The translations under genes and the position numbers were made by a program. DNA of 12,404 bases from Phoronis ovalis (taxonomy: Eukaryota > Phoronida > Phoronidae). Location of the stretch: NCBI GenBank assembly GCA_028565635.1, contig JAOXYB010045404.1, positions 1-12,404 of the forward strand. The letters run 5' to 3'. Below, one piece after another: positions 8,201 to 12,404 of this stretch. A model generated the notes under the pieces. It saw only the letters and a list, made by a program, of their open reading frames with translations. It was not told the DNA's origin and ran no database searches. Numbering within the stretch: position 1 is the first letter of the stretch; each line of letters opens with the position of its first letter.

Positions 8201-10513
8201 TCAATTTAAATTTGTCCAACAAACTAATGCAAGAAAAAGGAAAAGAAGAAACGATAGAATATAACGTACACCACAGAAGTGTCCTGCCACTGACCTACTG
8301 ACAGTGCGTATTGTCTTGTCATCATTAGGATAATCAACTTCTAAACCTTTTTTTCTTTTCCTGAGATTACATTCTGTGGTATCAAAGCGCTCGGCAATTA
8401 CTTTTCCACTTTCTTCTTTTGCTGTACTGATATTACGTGTTGTTTTGTTAATTTTGGGACGATCTACACTTGAGACTATTTTTTTCCTCGCTTCTTTGAG
8501 TTTATGTCTTATCTTCTCGAGCTCGTTTTCATCTAAACAACGATTTTCAGCAATCTTTAAATATCTCTCTAAATCTCGACAAGCCGATTGCCAGTTTCCG
8601 TTCTCCATATGGATATTGCAAATTTCATGTAAATTGAGTGCACAGCGAAAATAATTCTCACCATATGTTTCCCCGTATATTTTCATGGCTTGTTCGTAAT
8701 ATTCCAGAGCTTCATTACGTTTACCTTGTCGATGTAGCACAATACCCATATTATTTAAAACGCTTGCACATGAGATATGCCCTTCAAAATGTGTATTAAC
8801 GTATATTTTTAACGCTTCCCGGCAATAACCCAGAGATTTTTCGTATTCCTTTTGATCAAGTACTGCCAACCCTATATGATTTAAAGTGTTTGCACACGAG
8901 ATATGGTCCTTACCATAAGTAGCGTGTCTTATTTTTAATGCTTGTTGATAGTAACTAAGAGACTCTTTAAGGTTGCCTTGCCTACGGTATACCATCCCTA
9001 TATTATGTAGAGTGTTTGCAGACAAGATGTGGTCATTTCCATATAGATCACGTTTTATTTTTAACGCTCGTAAATTATAATTTAGAGATTCTTCATATTT
9101 TTCTTGCTCCTTTAGAACCAATCCAATATGATGAAAACTATCTGCGCATGAAATATGATTTTCACCGTTAATTTTGCTTTGTATCTTTAATAATTTTTCA
9201 CGAATTTTAAAGTCTGTTTCATAATCACTTATGTTGTATAGAGCGCAACTGTATACTTTCATCATTTTACACTGCAAACCTTCCACATCGTTACGGATAT
9301 TGTCATTTTGTAATAAATCTGGAAATAAAGTGTCAAATGTGTCGAGAGTGTCACATAAAACTGTCATATGAGGTATCAGCTGGCGAGTAAAGAAAACGTC
9401 GGAGGCAGTGTTTATGTCACATGGACATAAGCTAATGATACTATCTATCAAAGGTCTCAAAACGTCTTTTATTAAGCTTTGTTGCTGAACGATATCTACA
9501 CGTAAACTGTGAACTATAACTTTCTGTACCAGACGATGAATCTTTACTGAGCCTTCAACCTGTGAAACATGAGATAACAAAGAGAAGTCACCAAGAACTC
9601 TCAAACTTTCCAATGTTTTGATCTCGTTCTTTCTGGTAAATAGTGAAATCGGAATATTTTCTGGCGATATAATAGCGCATTGATACAGAATTTTAATAGC
9701 TGTTCTATCAGAATCTTTTTCCATCACTTTGGTCAGAGTTGCTTGGAAAGTTGTCATAATTGTTTTTGCACTCACTTCTAATTCGACGTTTGCTTTCAAC
9801 AAATCTAAACTCGATTTCTGGAATAATTGAAGGTATTTATTTACTGTATAGCCAGGGGTTCTTTTAATATAGTTAAACGCTTGATTCAGTGCCAAGGGAA
9901 GATAATCTAACTTTTCGCATAAATGTTTTAAACATTCTTCTTCTGTAGATTTTTCGGACATTTTTGTTAGAAAATCGAAGGATTCTGTTGTGGTAAAAAC
10001 ATCAAGAACAAGTTTATTTTTCCAATTTGTATTTTGTGACGTTACAAGAATATGTTGGCCAGATTTTAAATCTTGCGTCTCTGGCAAATACGATTTAATA
10101 TTCTCATAATCTTCAGCATTGTCCCATATAAGAAGCCATTTACGAATTCTTTTCAGTTTGTCATGTAGCGATTTTGTAATTTCGTCCAAAGACATTTTCC
10201 TGGAATCAGTGTGTACATGCAAATCTTCGTAGAAGGCCCTTATAGATTGCTCCAAAGACTGATTGTCTGCATAGAGCCACCTAACGAGTTGGTAGTCATT
10301 TCGATGGCGATGTGCATATTCCAATGCAGTTTCACTTTTGCCTATGCCACCCAGTCCTGCAACTGTAATTCTTCGGTATATAGTACTGACACTTTCCGTC
10401 AGTTTTGACTGAATTGTTGCCATGATATCTTCACGACCAGAAAAGTACGGATTCCTGTCAGGTAATTTTGCAGCATGGTGCCACTCATCACCTGTAAGTA
10501 GTTGCATGAGACA
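8201..10513 (-). CDS. STAND NTPase, NB-ARC-like ATPase + TPR array + C-terminal membrane anchor (main exon)
   Basis: The exon has 770 codons plus TGA at 8203-8201. Numbering from the ATG at 10507: NPYFSGRED (19-27) precedes the P-loop GLGGIGKSE (51-59); Walker B WLLIWDN (124-130) has Asn where a second acidic residue is usual; HILVTS (152-157) is the sensor-1-like strand; LPLAL (203-207) is the GLPLA motif; IHRLVQ (323-328) matches the MHD-like element ending the winged-helix segment. Five TPR units of exactly 42 residues follow (448-657), then a basic linker (RKRKK at 716-720) and one hydrophobic helix at 749-764 with a four-residue tail. Such ATPases act as nucleotide-controlled oligomerising switches in immunity or cell death; that role is inferred here. 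An in-frame TAG at 10516-10514 precedes the ATG. The sequence CTCTTTAG ends there as a good acceptor, so the exon probably begins at 10513 with Cys-Leu-Met and is not the whole gene. Confidence 0.9.
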   Translation of the reverse strand, partial: CLMQLLTGDEWHHAAKLPDRNPYFSGREDIMATIQSKLTESVSTIYRRITVAGLGGIGKSETALEYAHRHRNDYQLVRWLYADNQSLEQSIRAFYEDLHVHTDSRKMSLDEITKSLHDKLKRIRKWLLIWDNAEDYENIKSYLPETQDLKSGQHILVTSQNTNWKNKLVLDVFTTTESFDFLTKMSEKSTEEECLKHLCEKLDYLPLALNQAFNYIKRTPGYTVNKYLQLFQKSSLDLLKANVELEVSAKTIMTTFQATLTKVMEKDSDRTAIKILYQCAIISPENIPISLFTRKNEIKTLESLRVLGDFSLLSHVSQVEGSVKIHRLVQKVIVHSLRVDIVQQQSLIKDVLRPLIDSIISLCPCDINTASDVFFTRQLIPHMTVLCDTLDTFDTLFPDLLQNDNIRNDVEGLQCKMMKVYSCALYNISDYETDFKIREKLLKIQSKINGENHISCADSFHHIGLVLKEQEKYEESLNYNLRALKIKRDLYGNDHILSANTLHNIGMVYRRQGNLKESLSYYQQALKIRHATYGKDHISCANTLNHIGLAVLDQKEYEKSLGYCREALKIYVNTHFEGHISCASVLNNMGIVLHRQGKRNEALEYYEQAMKIYGETYGENYFRCALNLHEICNIHMENGNWQSACRDLERYLKIAENRCLDENELEKIRHKLKEARKKIVSSVDRPKINKTTRNISTAKEESGKVIAERFDTTECNLRKRKKGLEVDYPNDDKTIRTVSRSVAGHFCGVRYILSFLLFLFLALVCWTNLN
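8216..8263 (-). other. C-terminal transmembrane (tail-anchor) segment
   Basis: Residues 749-764 of the STAND protein (YILSFLLFLFLALVCW) are continuously hydrophobic, with only Thr-Asn-Leu-Asn after them. No hydrophobic signal is seen elsewhere in the visible protein. This is the layout of a tail-anchored protein with its ATPase and TPRs facing the cytosol. Which membrane it enters cannot be read from the sequence. Confidence 0.75.
8537..9166 (-). repeat. Five 126-bp TPR-coding repeats
   Basis: Units at 9041-9166, 8915-9040, 8789-8914, 8663-8788 and 8537-8662 each encode 42 residues. Each begins with a variant of G-x-x-H-I-S-C-A and continues with xxLxxIGxVxxxQxxYExSLxYxxxALKI. This is the kinesin-light-chain (TPR_12) style of repeat. 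The fifth unit is the most degenerate (GENYFRCA start). The spacing is exact, without indels. Confidence 0.9.
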
Positions 10514-10653
10514 CTAAAGAGTTAAACGAGACAACCTATTCGCACTTTTAATCTTAGGTAAATAAAGACAAGAAAATAAAGACAAATACAAGTATAATTT
10601 TAATTATAAAATGATATTATTATAAGGATCATGAAATTTGGTTTACAAATTAC
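10514..10653 (-). other. Inferred 140-bp intron of the STAND gene
   Basis: On the minus strand it runs from AAG|GTAATT to TTTAACTCTTTAG. Removing it joins the 81-codon upstream exon to the main exon in phase 0. Without removal, the upstream frame reaches a stop 16 codons later. A second pyrimidine-rich acceptor (TTTATTTACCTAAG) lies inside but would include the in-frame TAG. Confidence 0.6.
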
Positions 10654-10896
10654 CTTATTATATTTGAAAACACAAGCTTCAAATAAACACGAGCCCAATG
10701 TCTCAAAGATCGACATGAACGTAAGCTTGACTACATTATTATTGTCATCAGGGAACTCAAACAAATACCGTGTCTCAGATTTTTTAAATTTTGCTACAAC
10801 ATGTTTATAAAATATATAGTTGTCAAAAAATTGAAAAGTTCTGTCAGTTGAATTTTGAAGCGTCACAACTTTTGATTGAAACAAACTTTTAACAGT
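10654..10896 (-). CDS. Inferred upstream exon of the STAND gene (81 codons, unrecognised domain)
   Basis: The minus-strand acceptor is GGTTTTTCTTAG and the donor is AATAAG|GTAATT. It is open in one frame for exactly 81 codons, and a stop (the TAG of the acceptor) abuts it upstream. It encodes a globular-looking mix rich in Phe and Tyr, including RTFQFFDNYIFYKH, KKSETRYLFEFPDD and SIFETLGSCLFEACVF. It contains no ATG near its 5' end, so it is internal and more exons should precede it. I do not recognise the fold. In related animal STAND proteins this position holds an adaptor or effector domain, so that is where to look. Coding status is inferred from phase, splice sites and composition. Confidence 0.6.
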
Positions 10897-11443
10897 CTAA
10901 GAAAAACCTTTTCTTTTGAAACTATTTACTTAAAATTATTTTACCCATATTTCAGCTCTACAAGATAATCGGAAAAAAATGCCCCAAGATTAAAATAGTT
11001 TAAAAGTTTGCTTTTTTAAAAGATGCTCCCAAGCTTAAAACGGATAGTTCATTTTTAAACAGAAATATTATGACAATTTCTTAATAATTTTTGAGATTTT
11101 TTTCTTATGAACTCTGATTTAATTTTTCTTAAGGCACGAAGGAAAACATTTTAATCTGGCTTGAACGTTTTGAAATATCAAATTTTGTATCTGAAAAAAT
11201 GCAAAATGGCCGCTATTTCGGGCCATGTTGGGTACAAGTACAAGCGTGTTGTTAGAATTTTAAAGTTTGCAGCAAATAGATTAAAATGTATACATCTGTC
11301 ACGAGGCAGACATAAAAAAATAAGCTTTTCATCTGTTTCCTTGAATATCATTCAAGTCACCAAAATTGTGTAATATTTGCAACTACATTCTTAACTTTAA
11401 AGTTGAATAACCAGCAGCTGTTCTACTTCATAGGAGTCCTTAC

Positions 11444-11530
11444 CTATTGCTAATTTTGCACTGTCCTCCAACTTTCGCCGCTTGTTTGCACTACATTCAT
11501 CTGCAGAAATTTGGTTGCTTGGCAATTCAT
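11444..11530 (-). CDS. Candidate 87-bp exon, basic/acidic peptide
   Basis: On the minus strand it is bounded by CATCTTTTTACAG| and AATAG|GTAAGG, both strong sites. One frame is fully open: two bases, 28 codons, one base (a phase 1-1 exon). It encodes ELPSNQISADECSANKRRKL then EDSAKLAI. The KRRK cluster resembles a nuclear localisation or linker segment. The other two frames contain stops. It cannot join directly to the exon ending at 10896, because that junction gives a stop at the third codon. Another exon must lie between, or this belongs to a different transcript, or it is chance. Confidence 0.4.
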
Positions 11531-12141
11531 CTGTAAAAAGATGAATTGAAATTCAGTAATGTTCTTAAAGAAGTAACATGCATTTGTCATAAGCTTATGC
11601 AAAATTATACAAGGTAAAATGCAATATGTCAGATGAGTCAGAACCAAGTAACCTTTGCCATCTGTAAGTTAATGAACAACACTGGTAATTAAACTTTCAA
11701 CCATTACTAAATGTTTGCCTGATCTAGCTATAAAGTAAAAGTATAATATTCTTAAACAAGCAGTAATAAAGTCAAGACGACATTGCAATAATTATTAACA
11801 CCTTACCAAATCCTCAAATATTGCCAATTCTGTTCAGTAGATGTTTTGATAGGGCTACTTTCTAAATACATTACAAACCTTTAGAAAGTACAGGAGAAAT
11901 AAATTGGAACAACTTTTGGTAATTTGAAGTGTTTTAATAATACTACACACCATTTGAATGACATAGAAGACAAGATATCTATTAAAATAAAAATAAAATT
12001 TTACTAGACTAGCGAATAGATCCACTTCACTCTTTCTTTTCTGTCTAGAATTTGACGTGCTACAGAGTGGACGTACACATTATAGGCAACAAATCAATTT
12101 TTTGCGGCTTGTTTTACAATAAGTCTTGTAGCGGTAATACT

Positions 12142-12166
12142 TAGGTTGCACTGCAAGTGCAACCTA
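12142..12166. repeat. 11-bp perfect inverted repeat (hairpin)
   Basis: TAGGTTGCACT and AGTGCAACCTA are exact complements around the spacer GCA. It sits just before the AGGTCA-rich sequence at the window's end, so it could mark the terminus of an interspersed element. No target-site duplication can be assessed because the element runs out of the window. Confidence 0.6.
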
Positions 12167-12169
12167 TTG

Positions 12170-12404
12170 AGATTGTATCTTTTTTCCTTTCTTCCAATTT
12201 TCAAACGTCCATAACTTGGAGACGCTTTGAGCTATGGGTATCAAACTTAGGGTGTGGAGGGGGACATACAAAAATTACGTCAGGGGTCAATTTGAGGTCA
12301 CTAGGTCAAATTTCATAAATGTGTTATAACGTTCAAAAATGAAGATATCTGGTGACGTAAAGGTCACCTTGATGATTTTTGAGGTATTTTATGGGTCAAA
12401 AGGT
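12170..12404. mobile_element. Probable interspersed repeat fragment rich in GGTCA
   Basis: The text changes from AT-rich background to phrases such as ACTTGGAGACGCTTTGAGCTATGG, CAGGGGTCAATTTGAGGTCA and GGTGACGTAAAGGTCACC, which resemble dispersed non-coding repeats common in invertebrate genomes (a recollection of style, not a database match). No reading frame is maintained. The right end is cut by the window. Confidence 0.4.
12284..12308 (+). promoter_or_regulatory. Cluster of nuclear-receptor-type half-sites (DR5 then DR2)
   Basis: GGGTCA (12284-12289), AGGTCA (12295-12300) and AGGTCA (12303-12308) lie in the same orientation with spacers of 5 and 2 bases. These are the spacings bound by RAR/RXR-type receptors. 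The array lies inside probable repeat sequence, so binding or any regulatory role is only a possibility. Confidence 0.3.

Larger units (their letters stand above)
10897..12404. other. Upstream flank of the STAND gene; one candidate exon and repeats
   Basis: This AT-rich DNA should contain intron and perhaps 5' exons of the minus-strand gene. The only stretch I can partly support as coding is 11444-11530. Other acceptor-like sites on the minus strand (before 11190 and before 11295) lead into short open frames without good donors. The far right, from about 12142, looks like an interspersed repeat. No promoter could be identified. Confidence 0.5.

Noticed and set aside
8376-8654. 92-codon plus-strand frame opposite the STAND gene
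   Set aside because: It is a shadow of the minus-strand coding sequence. The minus strand carries all the domain motifs.
11150-11190. Minus-strand acceptor GCATTTTTTCAG opening a short frame that could follow the 11444-11530 exon
   Set aside because: The phase fits and about 20 codons are open, but no acceptable donor occurs before the stop.
11661-11680. A minus-strand nine-base microexon (ACTTACAG|ATGGCAAAG|GTTACT) that would join in phase to the 11444-11530 candidate
   Set aside because: The phase works (Asp-Gly-Lys), but the donor is weak and a nine-base exon cannot be supported from sequence alone.
11817-11871. Strong minus-strand donor (ATTTG|GTAAGG) suggesting a further 5' exon
   Set aside because: Every frame compatible with the next candidate exon has a stop just before the donor, so it can only be untranslated or coincidental.

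Overview
The window is nuclear DNA from an animal. It is AT-rich and carries a ten-exon gene interrupted by introns of about 250-750 bp, each with metazoan-type GT...AG boundaries. Nothing in it looks bacterial: there are no operons and no Shine-Dalgarno-led genes. The AGGTCA-rich interspersed sequence at the right end and an animal-type NB-ARC/TPR gene suggest an invertebrate (a lophotrochozoan, chelicerate or cnidarian would all fit), but the sequence does not settle the clade.

Left half, plus strand (771-6426): the 3' ten exons of a polypeptide N-acetylgalactosaminyltransferase, most like the vertebrate GALNT10 type. All nine internal splice junctions join in frame to give 518 complete codons, covering the late stem, the whole GT-A catalytic domain (DxH, WGGEQ and RVGH motifs) and the three-repeat ricin-type lectin domain, then a stop codon and a plausible poly(A) signal. 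The 5' exon(s) for the cytoplasmic tail, transmembrane anchor and early stem lie outside the window. The most unusual feature is just after the first visible exon. The last ~50 bp of that exon, including its splice donor, occur as a four-copy tandem array running into the intron, so four GTRAGT donors sit about 50 bp apart.

Right half, minus strand (8201-10896, possibly from 11530): a STAND-class NTPase. One 2.3-kb exon encodes an NB-ARC-like ATPase, a winged-helix-like segment, at least five kinesin-light-chain-type TPRs of exactly 42 residues, and a C-terminal hydrophobic tail anchor. I infer an additional 81-codon upstream exon (10654-10896) from matching splice sites and phase; I do not recognise its domain. 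A further candidate exon with a basic nuclear-localisation-like stretch lies at 11444-11530, but it cannot be joined directly in frame.

The two genes converge, with 1.8 kb of non-coding sequence between their stop codons. They show no obvious functional link: one is a Golgi O-glycosylation enzyme, the other a presumed signalling or defence ATPase. The right edge (from about 12142) looks like part of an interspersed repeat with an 11-bp hairpin and a cluster of nuclear-receptor-type half-sites.
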